A DNA stretch of 47,593 nt from positions 1-47,593 of the forward strand of contig NZ_JBBBNV010000031.1 in assembly GCF_037137075.1 (NCBI RefSeq), read 5' to 3'. Positions within the stretch are counted from its first letter, which is position 1; every line of letters starts with the position of its first letter. This document shows, in pieces, positions 16,037 to 24,715 of this stretch. The position numbers and the translations under genes are program-made. The notes beneath the pieces were generated by a model. It made no database searches and had not been told where the DNA came from. It saw only the letters and a list, made by a program, of their open reading frames with translations. This stretch comes from JBBBNV01 sp037137075. GTDB lineage: Bacteria > Bacillota > Bacilli > Paenibacillales > NBRC-103111.

Positions 16037-16468
16037 CTAGTTTACGGAAAGCTTCGGCTGCAGTACCGCATCTTCTACCTTAATGCAGCGGTCCATGATG
16101 ACCTCTAGACCTGCAGCCTGGCAAATCTGCGCCGCTTCTTCATTGACGATTCCCTGCTGCAGCCAGAAGACGTTGGCTTTAATCTTCACTGCCTCTTCAG
16201 CGACCGGGACAACCGTTTCCGGCCTGCGGAACACATTCACGATATGTACCGGCTCCGGAATATCCGAAAGCGATGCATAGCTTTTTTCGCCAAGTATCGT
16301 ATCCGCGTTGGGATTTACCGGAATAATCCGATAACCGCGGGTCTGCATCGCGGCAGCAACCATATGGGATACTTTGTCCGGATTATCGGACAATCCGACA
16401 ACCGCTATATTGCCGGGCTGCTCCAGCAGCTCCTTGATTCGTTCTCTCGTCGGATTCTCAAATGCCAT
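16037..16468 (-). CDS. CoA-binding domain protein (YccU/YneT-like)
   Basis: A 143-aa Rossmann-like protein of the CoA_binding family. It has the N-terminal nucleotide motif NIAVVGLSDNPDK, then YRIIPVNPNADTILG, VNVFRRPE, NVFWLQQGIVNEEA and the C-terminal MDRCIKVE. Homologues such as YccU bind CoA but have no settled function. It starts 12 bp downstream of the C39 peptidase gene, with AGGAGG upstream, and is clearly in its operon. Confidence 0.9.
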   Translation of the reverse strand: MAFENPTRERIKELLEQPGNIAVVGLSDNPDKVSHMVAAAMQTRGYRIIPVNPNADTILGEKSYASLSDIPEPVHIVNVFRRPETVVPVAEEAVKIKANVFWLQQGIVNEEAAQICQAAGLEVIMDRCIKVEDAVLQPKLSVN

Positions 16469-16480
16469 GATTTCAGCCTC

Positions 16481-17317
16481 CTATGAATTGGTGTAGGAAA
16501 TGGCCTGCTTCCCCATTACCGTCCAGCTTTGGATAAATTGCTGCTTGTCTACTTTTACTTTGCCTTTACCCGTCCACGGGTCATTAGCATACACAAAATC
16601 GCTGTCGTATCCGACCAGCAGAACCGCATGCTCCATAAACGTTGTTTCAATCGGTCCGATAGGAGTATCCCAAGTGACCCATTTGCCCGGATCGGTAAAA
16701 TTAATCGTCGTCCAAGCAACCACCGGCACGCCGTCGGAAATCTGCTTCTCCAGTGCCGAGAAGTCGCTCCGGGTTAAATCAACGGCCGTTGGTACATAGC
16801 TTTGCAGCAATTCAAACAATGCAGTATGGTAAATTCCGAAACCTTTGCTCTTTCCGTACACATCACCGACAAAGCCTGTGTTCGGATTTCCCCATGATTT
16901 AATCGTTCCGTTAGGACCCCAAACAATCGGTGTGGTGTCCTTTTTCATTTCATATGCCATTTCCATCTTGGACTTTTGAACGCCGTAAAACTGCAGAAGC
17001 ATGGTTAAGCTTGTAATTTCACAGCCCGAAGGAAGCTCCGGGAATTGATGAATGACCGGCGCGTCAATCATCGCGGATGCTTTGACAGGCTGCTCCTCTA
17101 CCGTCTCCTTCACCGGCTCCGCCGCCTGGGGCGGATTCGGCTGAGGCGTGGAGAGAGGAGTCTCATAATCAGCAAAAACGGGACCGCTGCTGGAGAAGAT
17201 CACTTCCCTGCCTGATACCTTCGCATACAGAAGGACACTGAATACAGCGCTCAGCAGCAGAAGCGCTCCAATGGTCAGCACCGTAAACGCGAGTCTTATT
17301 CCTCTGAATATCAGCAT
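16481..17317 (-). CDS. Membrane-anchored C39-like cysteine peptidase (YvpB-like)
   Basis: A 278-aa protein with an N-terminal membrane segment (about 8-30), a Pro-rich linker and an extracellular papain-like C39_2 domain. The apparent catalytic residues are Cys99 (ELPSGCEITSL), His230 (FMEHAVLLVGYD) and the Asp in ANDPWTGKGK. Family members are related to bacteriocin-leader and other peptidases, but the substrate is unknown. The ribosome site is weak (GAGAGTGGTG). It lies 31 bp after aroA on the same strand. Confidence 0.87.
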   Translation of the reverse strand: MLIFRGIRLAFTVLTIGALLLLSAVFSVLLYAKVSGREVIFSSSGPVFADYETPLSTPQPNPPQAAEPVKETVEEQPVKASAMIDAPVIHQFPELPSGCEITSLTMLLQFYGVQKSKMEMAYEMKKDTTPIVWGPNGTIKSWGNPNTGFVGDVYGKSKGFGIYHTALFELLQSYVPTAVDLTRSDFSALEKQISDGVPVVAWTTINFTDPGKWVTWDTPIGPIETTFMEHAVLLVGYDSDFVYANDPWTGKGKVKVDKQQFIQSWTVMGKQAISYTNS

Positions 17318-17348
17318 AGCACCACTCTCGTTTTTGGAGTAATAAGAA

Positions 17349-18641
17349 CTATTCTACAAGCTCAACCTTTGCGCCGAGGGCTCTCAGATGATCGAAGTAG
17401 TTCGGATACGATTTTGCGACATGATGCGCGTCCTTAATCGTCAGTCCTTTGCGCGAGCGAAGCCCAACCACCGTCAGGGCCATAATTACGCGGTGATCGT
17501 AATGAGCGTCGATCTCCACACCGCCCTCTACGCCTTCCGGCTTCCCGTGCACAATAATTTCACTCTGGCGCTCTTCGACATCAGCGCCTGCTTTTCTCAG
17601 CTCGTTCAGAAAATCGGTGATGCGGTCACACTCTTTGTAGCGGAGGTTCTCCACGTTGTAAAAACGCGAGGTGCCTTCGGCAAATACGCTAGCCGCAACC
17701 ATGGCCAACACCGCATCTGTAAAATGATCGCCATCAAACTCGCCGGCTTTGAGTCGGCCGTTTCCTTGAACGTGCACCACGCCGTTCTCATGCGTTAACG
17801 GCACGCCCATCGCGCGAAGCACATCGACTACAGCCCGTTCGCCCTGACGGCTTTCTTCTTCCAGACGCAGCACCCTTACATCCGATTCCGTTACGGCTGC
17901 AGCAGCCAGAATGGCCGCCGATCCCGGATAATCGCCTTGCACTACGTATTCTTTGGCCGCATAAGACTGCCTGCCCGGTACGTTATAATGCATCAGGTCC
18001 GCGCTCGCTTCGATTCGAATACCCGCCTGCTGGATGACCTCCAGCGTTTGGCCGACGATAACCTTCGATTTCAGATCATGGAGCACTTCAATTTCACTGT
18101 CTTCCTCAAGCAGCGGTGTAACAAATAGCAGGGAGCTGAGGAATTGCGAGCTCACATTGCCCGAAACTTGGATTTTGCCGCCCTTCGGCTGCCCGCCGCG
18201 AATCGTAATCGGCAGCTTGCCGTCGTTATGATCGACCTCTACGTTCATTTGACCCAGCGCGTCGATCAGGTCATTATGAGGACGTTTGCCAAGCGAATTC
18301 GGATACACATTAATGAACGTAACTTCCGGGCAAAATGCAGCGACGGACATTAAAAATCGCAGCACAGCTCCTGCGTTGCCGACGTTCAGCTCGCTGACAT
18401 GCTTCGGATGTTTGCCGAAGCCGGTAATAACAATTTTCTCTTCATCTTCTTCCAGAACCGCTCCCAAATCGCGGATGCAGCGGCGGATCGCATCGCTGTC
18501 ATCACTGTGAGCCGGATAATAAATGGTGCTTGTCCCTTCTGCAAGGGCTGCGATAAGCAAATAACGAGTCGTATAGTTTTTGGACGATAGTGCGTTGATT
18601 TCTCCTGTCAGACGAGGAGTCGGTGTAACGATTGCCTTCAT
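17349..18641 (-). CDS. aroA: 3-phosphoshikimate 1-carboxyvinyltransferase (EPSP synthase), divergent
   Basis: Makes EPSP from shikimate 3-phosphate and PEP in aromatic amino acid synthesis. The 430-aa protein keeps the framework: Lys21/Arg26, SSQFLSSLL, FTDAVLAMVAA with the catalytic Asp, LRYKECDRI, DHRVIMAL and KSYPNYFDHL. Two active-site motifs are altered: the usual SKS-type serine is Asn22, and the PEP-site NAGTAMRP motif reads NAGAVLRF (residues 89-96). Overall layout resembles the E. coli type more than the Bacillus type. ATG 18639-18641 follows AAGGAGA; upstream open frame has no ribosome site. It lies in the crcB-thiE operon. The family is sure; kinetics are not. Confidence 0.88.
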   Translation of the reverse strand: MKAIVTPTPRLTGEINALSSKNYTTRYLLIAALAEGTSTIYYPAHSDDSDAIRRCIRDLGAVLEEDEEKIVITGFGKHPKHVSELNVGNAGAVLRFLMSVAAFCPEVTFINVYPNSLGKRPHNDLIDALGQMNVEVDHNDGKLPITIRGGQPKGGKIQVSGNVSSQFLSSLLFVTPLLEEDSEIEVLHDLKSKVIVGQTLEVIQQAGIRIEASADLMHYNVPGRQSYAAKEYVVQGDYPGSAAILAAAAVTESDVRVLRLEEESRQGERAVVDVLRAMGVPLTHENGVVHVQGNGRLKAGEFDGDHFTDAVLAMVAASVFAEGTSRFYNVENLRYKECDRITDFLNELRKAGADVEERQSEIIVHGKPEGVEGGVEIDAHYDHRVIMALTVVGLRSRKGLTIKDAHHVAKSYPNYFDHLRALGAKVELVE

Positions 18642-18672
18642 GTATACTCTCCTTATGATCCATAATAACGGC

Positions 18673-19041
18673 TTAACGGCCGGAAGCCGCGGTATACCCC
18701 GCCCAGACCAGCAATAGGCCAGGAACGTATGTAAGTAAAAAATAAACGGCAAATGACCCCCATTTGCGCTGTTGTGCCAGACGAAGCAGCTCCAGCTTCA
18801 AGGTGGAAAATGTCGTCAACGCTCCGCAAAAACCCGTAGCGACAAAATTCCGCAGTAAAAGCGGCGCATTCGACCCCATCACCCAACCTATGACAAAAGA
18901 ACCAATTAGGTTTACAGTCAGTGTACCATATGGAACAGGAGATGAAAACGCCCGGTTTAGCACACCCGCCAGCTTAAACCGAAGCCATGTTCCAAGGATG
19001 CCGCCGGCCGCCACAACTACAATGACAGACAAATAACTCAT
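18673..19041 (-). CDS. crcB: Fluoride channel subunit CrcB/FluC (second)
   Basis: A 122-aa four-helix membrane protein of the Fluc family, which exports fluoride as an antiparallel dimer. It shows GGILGTWLRFKLAG, PYGTLTVNLIGSFVIG (the Asn lining the pore) and GFCGALTTFSTLKLE (the TFST Phe/Ser filter). Start ATG 19039-19041 overlaps the stop of the other crcB by 4 bases (ATGA) and follows GGGAGG. The tandem pair suggests a heterodimeric channel. Confidence 0.93.
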   Translation of the reverse strand: MSYLSVIVVVAAGGILGTWLRFKLAGVLNRAFSSPVPYGTLTVNLIGSFVIGWVMGSNAPLLLRNFVATGFCGALTTFSTLKLELLRLAQQRKWGSFAVYFLLTYVPGLLLVWAGYTAASGR

Positions 19042-19427
19042 GATGGCAGGCCTCCCCCAATCTTTGCTCCGCACCAAACCGCCGCAAGGCCCGCCAAAAC
19101 GCTAAACGCCACATAGACAGCCGCTGTTTGCGATGCATTTGCAGCCAGCAAGCGTACCGTTTCCAGGCCAAGAGCGGAGAAGGTGGTAAATGCGCCAACA
19201 AAGCCGGTCGTTACCGCAGCCCGCGCTTCGGCGCCCATATAACGCGCCAACAGGCCGCTTTGGGCCGTAAGCCAGCCCAGCAAAAGACAGCCCAGCAGGT
19301 TCGCCGTCAAGGTACCCCAGGGAAAAGCCGCCGGGTTTTGAGGATTCAGCACGGCCCCTATTCCGTATCGCAGCAGTGAACCAGCGATTCCCGCCGCCGC
19401 CATGTATCCCCATATACGTGGACGCAT
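19038..19427 (-). CDS. crcB: Fluoride channel subunit CrcB/FluC (first)
   Basis: A 129-aa Fluc-family membrane protein paralogous to its downstream neighbour. Conserved blocks are AGIAGSLLRYGIGA, FPWGTLTANLLGCLLLG and GFVGAFTTFSALGLE. The start is taken at ATG 19425-19427, with ATG 19437-19439 as an alternative; neither has ideal spacing from GGAAGGG. I searched the leader for a fluoride riboswitch and did not find a convincing one. Confidence 0.9.
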   Translation of the reverse strand: MRPRIWGYMAAAGIAGSLLRYGIGAVLNPQNPAAFPWGTLTANLLGCLLLGWLTAQSGLLARYMGAEARAAVTTGFVGAFTTFSALGLETVRLLAANASQTAAVYVAFSVLAGLAAVWCGAKIGGGLPS

Positions 19428-19451
19428 CTGTATTCCCATCCCTTCCGCACA

Positions 19452-19480
19452 TTGACTTTCTGTTCGGCCCGACCTATGAT
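19452..19480 (+). promoter_or_regulatory. Promoter of the rhodanese gene
   Basis: TTGACT (19452-19457) and TATGAT (19475-19480) with a 17-base spacer, about 60 bases before the start codon. It lies within the divergent region shared with crcB. Confidence 0.7.
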
Positions 19481-19538
19481 TAGGGCATAATAGCACACAG
19501 CTTCACCTATTTCAGCGACGTACATAGGAGGACAAACC

Positions 19539-19835
19539 ATGAATACCATTTCACCTGCAGACATTAAGCGCCGCCTGGATGCCGGCGAAACGCTTAACAT
19601 TATCGATGTACGTGAAGACGACGAAGTCGCCCAAGGCATGATTTCAGGGGCCCAGCATATTCGCCTGGGGGATTTGCCTGACAGAAGCCGTGAGATTCAG
19701 CGTACAGAGGAAATTATTCTGGTCTGCCGCAGCGGCAACCGAAGCGGCAGAGCCTATGAATATCTCGAATCGCTTGGCTTCACAGGCCTGAAAAATATGA
19801 CGGGCGGCATGCTCGAATGGGATACGCTCGGCTGA
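19539..19835 (+). CDS. Single-domain rhodanese-like sulfurtransferase
   Basis: A 98-aa single rhodanese domain. The active-site loop CRSGNRSG puts the persulfide-bearing Cys at residue 63. IIDVREDDEVAQGMISGAQHI is the usual N-terminal block. Such proteins carry sulfur or detoxify cyanide/thiosulfate; no specific partner is visible. AGGAGG and a clear promoter precede it. It stands alone, divergent from the crcB operon and convergent with aroK. Confidence 0.92.
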   Translation: MNTISPADIKRRLDAGETLNIIDVREDDEVAQGMISGAQHIRLGDLPDRSREIQRTEEIILVCRSGNRSGRAYEYLESLGFTGLKNMTGGMLEWDTLG

Positions 19836-19964
19836 CAACCGACTTCTCATGCTTCATTTTTTATTTAGCCGCCGGCTTCTCCGCAGTGTACGAGGCAAGA
19901 ACGGATTCATTCCGCTGCTGCGGAGCCCGAAGGCTAGTTCATCAGAGGTCCATGCGGCTTACAG

Positions 19965-20486
19965 CTATATTCCCCCAGTAATCCTGTCCCATTCCGAAAC
20001 GATCCGATCGACTATTTCCTCGACCGAATATGGGGTAGTGTCGATGATTACGTCAGCGAAATCATAAGCTGCGCTGCGCTGCTGCAGCAGCTGCTCCACC
20101 CGTTCTTCCAGGTTTCCTTGCAGCAAGGGACGTGATGCATCGTTCTGGACTCTCGCAATAATTGTGGCTTTGTCCGCCTTCAAGGTGACGACCAGGCCTT
20201 TATCCAGCATAGCCTGGCGGTTGGCTTCAGCCAGCACCGCACCGCCTCCGGTCGAAATGACCTGCTGCTGTCCCTGCATCGTTTCTTCAATAATCGAGCT
20301 TTCAATCGCCCGAAACGCAGCTTCACCCCGCTCTGCAAACAAGCTTGAGATCGAGATGCCTTCACGTTGTACGACAAGCTCATCGATGTCTGTATGCGTC
20401 CAAGCTAATTTGGCCGCAAGCGCCTTGCCCACACTCGTCTTGCCGCAACCCATAAAACCTACCAGCACAATATTTTGTTTTTGCAT
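19965..20486 (-). CDS. aroK: Shikimate kinase
   Basis: Phosphorylates shikimate with ATP, the step just before EPSP synthase. The 173-aa NMP-kinase fold has the Walker A GFMGCGKTS (residues 10-18), the shikimate-binding DID (about 33-35), the FRAIES block with its Arg, the STGGGAV loop and the lid RPLLQGN. The ribosome site is GGATGGATG-like and modest. aroA lies about 1.3 kb downstream but in a separate unit, since the plus-strand rhodanese gene intervenes. Confidence 0.94.
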   Translation of the reverse strand: MQKQNIVLVGFMGCGKTSVGKALAAKLAWTHTDIDELVVQREGISISSLFAERGEAAFRAIESSIIEETMQGQQQVISTGGGAVLAEANRQAMLDKGLVVTLKADKATIIARVQNDASRPLLQGNLEERVEQLLQQRSAAYDFADVIIDTTPYSVEEIVDRIVSEWDRITGGI

Positions 20487-20607
20487 CGCTCATCCATCCA
20501 ACGTGTTATTTTTTTCGAACCTATTTATTTTAGCGCATAAACCGCAGGAAGAATAGTAAAGATGGTACTAATCCCTAAAATATAACACGGTCAGGAGCTG
20601 AACCCTT

Positions 20608-20925
20608 ATGTTCTTCCCCACCATCCTCGAGCAAGAGAAGCAAAAGCTGGAACAACTGCTGAAGCCTTCCCACACCTTGTGCCGGGAGGATTTAATTTGG
20701 ATTTTGGAGTATGTGAAAAAAAAGGTGGCTGAAAAAGACCCCTTAGTGCTTGGTCTTCCCCAGCCACGCTTATTAATGAATTTTCATTATTTCTCCGAAA
20801 TTGCCATGCTGCTCATTCACCGGCGCTACACCTGCGGACCTGAGGTCGAAACCGTGCGGGCTTGGGTCAAAGAGACGCTCGATGGCTTAACTGCGGAAGA
20901 CGAAGGCATTAGCCGATCCAGTTGA
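20608..20925 (+). CDS. Hypothetical 105-aa protein
   Basis: Unrecognised. The product is helical, beginning LEQEKQKLEQLLK, with two Cys (about residues 25 and 77) and no signal or membrane segment. AGGAG lies 10 bases before the ATG, and codon use looks like its neighbours. Its 3' end overlaps the 3' end of gnd on the opposite strand by 17 bases, leaving no room for a terminator between them. Confidence 0.7.
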   Translation: MFFPTILEQEKQKLEQLLKPSHTLCREDLIWILEYVKKKVAEKDPLVLGLPQPRLLMNFHYFSEIAMLLIHRRYTCGPEVETVRAWVKETLDGLTAEDEGISRSS

Positions 20926-22318
20926 AGTGGAACGAGCCTTCTTTGTCCGTACGCTGGAACGTATGCGCACCGAAATAGTCGCGCTGCGCTTGAAGCAGGT
21001 TGGCCGGCAGACGCTCTGTACGATAGCTGTCGAAGTAAGCCAGTGCTTGCGAGAAGCCTGGGGCCGGTACGCCGTGAGTAACTGCTGTCGCGACAACGGT
21101 TCTCCAAGCATCCTGGTACCCTTCAACGATTTCCTTGAAGTACGGATCAAGCAGCAGGTTTTTCAGCTCCGGATTGCGATCGTAGGCATCCTTGATGTTT
21201 TGCAGGAAGCCGGCGCGAATGATGCAGCCGCCGCGGAAAATCATCGCCAGGTTGCCGTATTTCAGGTTCCAGCCGTACTCGTCGGAAGCAGCGCGCATTT
21301 GGGCAAAGCCTTGTGCGTAAGAGCAAATTTTACTTGCGTACAACGCTTTGCGCACCGCCTCGATGAATGCTTTTTTGTCGCCGGTGAAGGCTGCTGCTTT
21401 CGGTCCTTGCAGCTCTTTGCTTGCTACTACGCGCTCGTCCTTCAGAGCGGACAAGAAGCGGGAGAATACCGACTCCGTGATAACGGAAAGCGGCACGCCG
21501 AGATCAAGCGCATTTTGGCTTGTCCATTTACCGGTGCCTTTTTGGCCGGCTTTGTCGAGAATTACATCGACCATATGCTTGCCGGTCTCTGGGTCCTTCT
21601 TAGTGAAGATGTCTGCTGTAATTTCAATCAGGAAGCTGTCCAGCTCGCCTTTGTTCCACTCGGCGAAAATATCCGCGAGCTCTTCATTGCTAAGGCCGAG
21701 CACGCGTTTCAGCAGGTCGTACGCTTCGCAGATCAGCTGCATGTCGCCGTACTCAATGCCGTTGTGCACCATTTTTACATAGTGGCCTGCGCCGTCCGGT
21801 CCGATATAGGTGCAGCAAGGATCGCCGCCGACTTTAGCGGAGATGCCTGTCAGAATTGGCTCAACCAGTTTGTAGGCTTCTTCTTGACCGCCTGGCATAA
21901 TTGCCGGGCCTTTCAGTGCGCCTTCTTCACCGCCGGAAACGCCGGCGCCGATGAAGTTGATTCCGCGAGCGCTCAGATCTTTGTTGCGGCGCTGGGTGTC
22001 AGGGAAGTATGCGTTGCCCCCGTCGATCAGGATATCGCCTTTTTCCAGGTAAGGAAGCAGCTGCTCGATAGTGTCGTCAGTCGGCTTGCCTGCCATAACC
22101 ATAACCAGAATTTTGCGAGGCACTTCCAGCGCGTTTACAAACTCTTCAATGCTGTATGTAGCCTGCAGGTTTTTATCCGGGTTTTCTTTAATCATATCTT
22201 GCGTCCGCTCCGGGGAACGGTTGTATACCGCTACAGAAAAGCCGCGGCTCTCGATGTTGAGCGCCAGATTTTTACCCATTACGGCCAAACCGATGACGCC
22301 AATTTGTTGTTTCGACAT
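20909..22318 (-). CDS. gnd: 6-phosphogluconate dehydrogenase (decarboxylating)
   Basis: Oxidises 6-phosphogluconate to ribulose 5-phosphate and CO2 with NAD(P)+. The 469-aa protein has the N-terminal Rossmann motif GLAVMGKNLALN, the coenzyme-discriminating VYNRSPERTQ, the substrate block GAGVSGGEEGA and the catalytic KMVHNGIEYGDMQ (Lys and Asn). The C-terminal tail is RTDKEGSFHFNW. It is the last gene of the sugar-acid cluster and closes the route opened by gluconokinase. It also has its own promoter overlapping the SDR stop, so it could be expressed independently for the pentose phosphate pathway. Confidence 0.96.
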   Translation of the reverse strand: MSKQQIGVIGLAVMGKNLALNIESRGFSVAVYNRSPERTQDMIKENPDKNLQATYSIEEFVNALEVPRKILVMVMAGKPTDDTIEQLLPYLEKGDILIDGGNAYFPDTQRRNKDLSARGINFIGAGVSGGEEGALKGPAIMPGGQEEAYKLVEPILTGISAKVGGDPCCTYIGPDGAGHYVKMVHNGIEYGDMQLICEAYDLLKRVLGLSNEELADIFAEWNKGELDSFLIEITADIFTKKDPETGKHMVDVILDKAGQKGTGKWTSQNALDLGVPLSVITESVFSRFLSALKDERVVASKELQGPKAAAFTGDKKAFIEAVRKALYASKICSYAQGFAQMRAASDEYGWNLKYGNLAMIFRGGCIIRAGFLQNIKDAYDRNPELKNLLLDPYFKEIVEGYQDAWRTVVATAVTHGVPAPGFSQALAYFDSYRTERLPANLLQAQRDYFGAHTFQRTDKEGSFHFNWIG

Positions 22319-22364
22319 ATGGTTTTCTCCATTCTTTTCTAAATTTAATCCTAATCCACTATTT

Positions 22365-22393
22365 ACTATACATGATTCCGATTAAATTGTCAT
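22365..22393 (-). promoter_or_regulatory. Internal promoter for gnd
   Basis: On the minus strand ATGACA (22388-22393) and TATAGT (22365-22370) are 17 bases apart. The -35 box coincides with the last sense codons of the SDR gene. Confidence 0.6.
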
Positions 22394-23149
22394 GGCTCCA
22401 AATCCGCCGTCAACACGGAGGGTTGTACCGGTAACAAAGCCGGAAGCCTTCTCTGCCGCCAAATAAACCGCCGCTCCTTGAAGCTCGGATGGCTCGCCGA
22501 AACGGTTCATTGGTGTGTGGCCCATGATGGAAGCGACACGCTCTGGCGACAAAATTTTGCGGTTTTGCTCTGCAGGGAAAAAGCCCGGAATAATGGCATT
22601 TACGCGAATGTTTGCCGGCGCAAATTCCTTCGCCAAAAATTTGGTCATGTTGGTTACCGCGGCTTTGGACGCGGAATAAGTGAACACCTTGGACAACGGC
22701 GGATCCGAGGATACGGAAGAAATATTGATGATGCTGCCGCCCAGGCCCGCATCCACCATTTGCTTACCGAATACTTGGCAAGCCAGCACAACGCTTTTCA
22801 GGTTGACTTCCATGATAGAATCATATTCTTCCATTGTGATTTCGAAGAACGGCGTCGGGCTGTTTTTGCCCGGGCAGTTCATCAAAATATCAACACGGCC
22901 TGTCCATGCAAGCACATCGGCAAGCAGCGTCTTCAAATCTTCTACTTTGGTTGCGTCTGCAGCAAAGCTTTTGGCTTTTCCGCCTTCCGCTTCCACCAGC
23001 TTGCGGACTTCCTCGCATTTCTCCTGGTTCCGGCCGACAATGGCTACATTCGCACCGTATGCGCCCAGCGCAACTGCCATCGAACCGCCAAGCGTACTGT
23101 TTCCGCCAATGATGACAGCGGTTTTTCCTGTGAGGTCAAACAAATTCAT
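22382..23149 (-). CDS. SDR oxidoreductase, probable fructuronate reductase / D-mannonate dehydrogenase
   Basis: A 255-aa classical short-chain dehydrogenase. It has a variant cofactor loop GGNSTLGGSMA (15-25), the catalytic Ser144/145, Tyr158 and Lys162 (YSASK), NVAIVGRN near the cofactor selector, and the late block VTGTTLRVDGGFGA. SDRs of this type are annotated as gluconate 5-dehydrogenase or D-mannonate oxidoreductase. The UxaE-like and LarA-like genes next to it favour reduction of fructuronate to mannonate, which is an inference. It starts 3 bp after the gntK stop, with GGGGAGG inside the end of gntK. Confidence 0.85.
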   Translation of the reverse strand: MNLFDLTGKTAVIIGGNSTLGGSMAVALGAYGANVAIVGRNQEKCEEVRKLVEAEGGKAKSFAADATKVEDLKTLLADVLAWTGRVDILMNCPGKNSPTPFFEITMEEYDSIMEVNLKSVVLACQVFGKQMVDAGLGGSIINISSVSSDPPLSKVFTYSASKAAVTNMTKFLAKEFAPANIRVNAIIPGFFPAEQNRKILSPERVASIMGHTPMNRFGEPSELQGAAVYLAAEKASGFVTGTTLRVDGGFGAMTI

Positions 23150-23152
23150 CGC

Positions 23153-24715
23153 TTAGTTCCTCCCCTGATTTTGCTGCTGGAATGCGCTGATATCATCGAA
23201 CGACCCGCGCAGCGATTTATATACGTTCATATAAATTTCGGATAGACGCTCGTAGATGACGCCGTTTTCCTTGTTCGGCTCATGACGGACACCTTCGCGG
23301 ATCCAGTCATATATGGACGAGAAGTCGCGTGTCTCGCCCAGTGCAAGCAGACCAAGCTGAGCGGCGCCAAGGCCCGAGCTTTCAATCGTATTCGGTACGG
23401 TCAATTCCGTGCCCAGCACATCTGCCATCAGCTGGCGCCAGAAGGTGGAACGGGCAAAGCCGCCGGATGCGCGAAGCTCCTGTGTCGGACCGCCCAAAGC
23501 CTCAAGCGGCCGAAGCACCGAATGAATCCGGTACATAACGCCCTCCATGACCGCGCGAACCATATGCTTCTTCTCATGCTGCATGGAAAGGCCAAAGAAT
23601 ACTCCGCGGGAATTCGCATTCCAATACGGCGCACGCTCTCCTGTCAGGAACGGCAGGAACAGCAGCCCGTCGGAGCCCGGAGCGACACTCGCCGCGATTT
23701 CCGTCAGCCTGTCGTAAGGATCGATGCCTTGACGACGCGCTTCCTCCGCCTCCAGCGTAGCCAGCTGATCCCGCGCCCAACGCAGCATAATCCCCCCGTT
23801 GTTAATCGGTCCGCCGATAACCCAGAAGTCATCCTTCAGGTTGTAGCAGAACAAGCGGCCTTCCGGATCGGTCAAAGGCTGGCGCACTACACCGCGTACC
23901 GCTCCGCTTGTCCCGATTGTGACCGCATATTTGCCCGGCTCGAACGCGCCTACACCAAGGTTGGCCAGAACGCCGTCGGAAGCCCCCGCAATGAACGGTG
24001 TCGACGGGTCTAGTCCCATCTCAGCCGCATAAGCGGAGTTTAGGCCTTCCAGGATATACGTTGTCGGTACCGGCTTCGGAAGCTGCTCCTGGCGTACCCC
24101 GGTCACTTCCAGAGCTTGCTTGTCCCAATCCAGCTCACGCAAATTAAACATGCCTGTAGCGCTTGCCAAGGAATGATCAATAATGACCTGGCCGAACAGC
24201 TTCGCGAACACATATTCTTTAATCCCGACAAATTTATAGGTTTTGTCGTGAAGCTCCGGCTCGTTGTCCTTCATCCACATCAGCTTCAGCAGCGGTGACA
24301 TCGGATGAATCGGCGTACCGGTGTTCAAATAGATTTGGTGCCCGTTCAAATCCCGTTTCAAGGGCTCCACATAACCGGCGCTCCGGTTATCCGCCCATGT
24401 AATGCAGCGGGTGAGCGGATTTAAATCCCGGTCCAGCGCAATCAGGCTGTGCATGGCCGAGCTGAACGAAACGAACAGCACCTGCTGCGCGGAAATCCCC
24501 GCTTTGCGGATGACTTCGGCGATGCCGGTCCGGACCGCGGCAAATATTTCATCCGGGTCCTGCTCGGCAATATCGGCGCGCGGTGTGAACAGCGGGTATT
24601 CAATCGAATGAGAGCCAAGTACGACGCCATTGCGATCGATAACGAGCGTTTTTGCGCTGGTTGTACCAATATCGGCAGCAATCATATATGGTTTGCTAGC
24701 TAGTGCACCGCTCAT
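23153..24715 (-). CDS. gntK: Gluconokinase (FGGY family)
   Basis: Phosphorylates gluconate to 6-phosphogluconate. The 520-aa FGGY kinase has the N-terminal phosphate loop ADIGTTSAK, FSSAMHSLIALD, TWADNRSAG, the substrate block GTPIHPMSPLLK as in Bacillus GntK, the catalytic-Asp region GASDGVLANLG, and the ATPase motifs IGTSGAVR and ASGGFARS. Similarity to Bacillus GntK is strong throughout the N-terminal half. The ATG overlaps the LarA-like stop (ATGA), so the two are coupled. The C-terminus is slightly longer and Q/N-rich. Confidence 0.93.
   Translation of the reverse strand: MSGALASKPYMIAADIGTTSAKTLVIDRNGVVLGSHSIEYPLFTPRADIAEQDPDEIFAAVRTGIAEVIRKAGISAQQVLFVSFSSAMHSLIALDRDLNPLTRCITWADNRSAGYVEPLKRDLNGHQIYLNTGTPIHPMSPLLKLMWMKDNEPELHDKTYKFVGIKEYVFAKLFGQVIIDHSLASATGMFNLRELDWDKQALEVTGVRQEQLPKPVPTTYILEGLNSAYAAEMGLDPSTPFIAGASDGVLANLGVGAFEPGKYAVTIGTSGAVRGVVRQPLTDPEGRLFCYNLKDDFWVIGGPINNGGIMLRWARDQLATLEAEEARRQGIDPYDRLTEIAASVAPGSDGLLFLPFLTGERAPYWNANSRGVFFGLSMQHEKKHMVRAVMEGVMYRIHSVLRPLEALGGPTQELRASGGFARSTFWRQLMADVLGTELTVPNTIESSGLGAAQLGLLALGETRDFSSIYDWIREGVRHEPNKENGVIYERLSEIYMNVYKSLRGSFDDISAFQQQNQGRN

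Noticed and set aside
19428..19538. Fluoride riboswitch upstream of crcB
   Set aside because: The conserved GGCGATGG and CTGATGACTCCT-type segments could not be found on the minus strand.
20927..22342. Long plus-strand open frame (over 470 codons) opposite gnd
   Set aside because: Antisense shadow of a well-conserved gene; no ribosome site, Cys/His/Arg-rich composition and no family resemblance.
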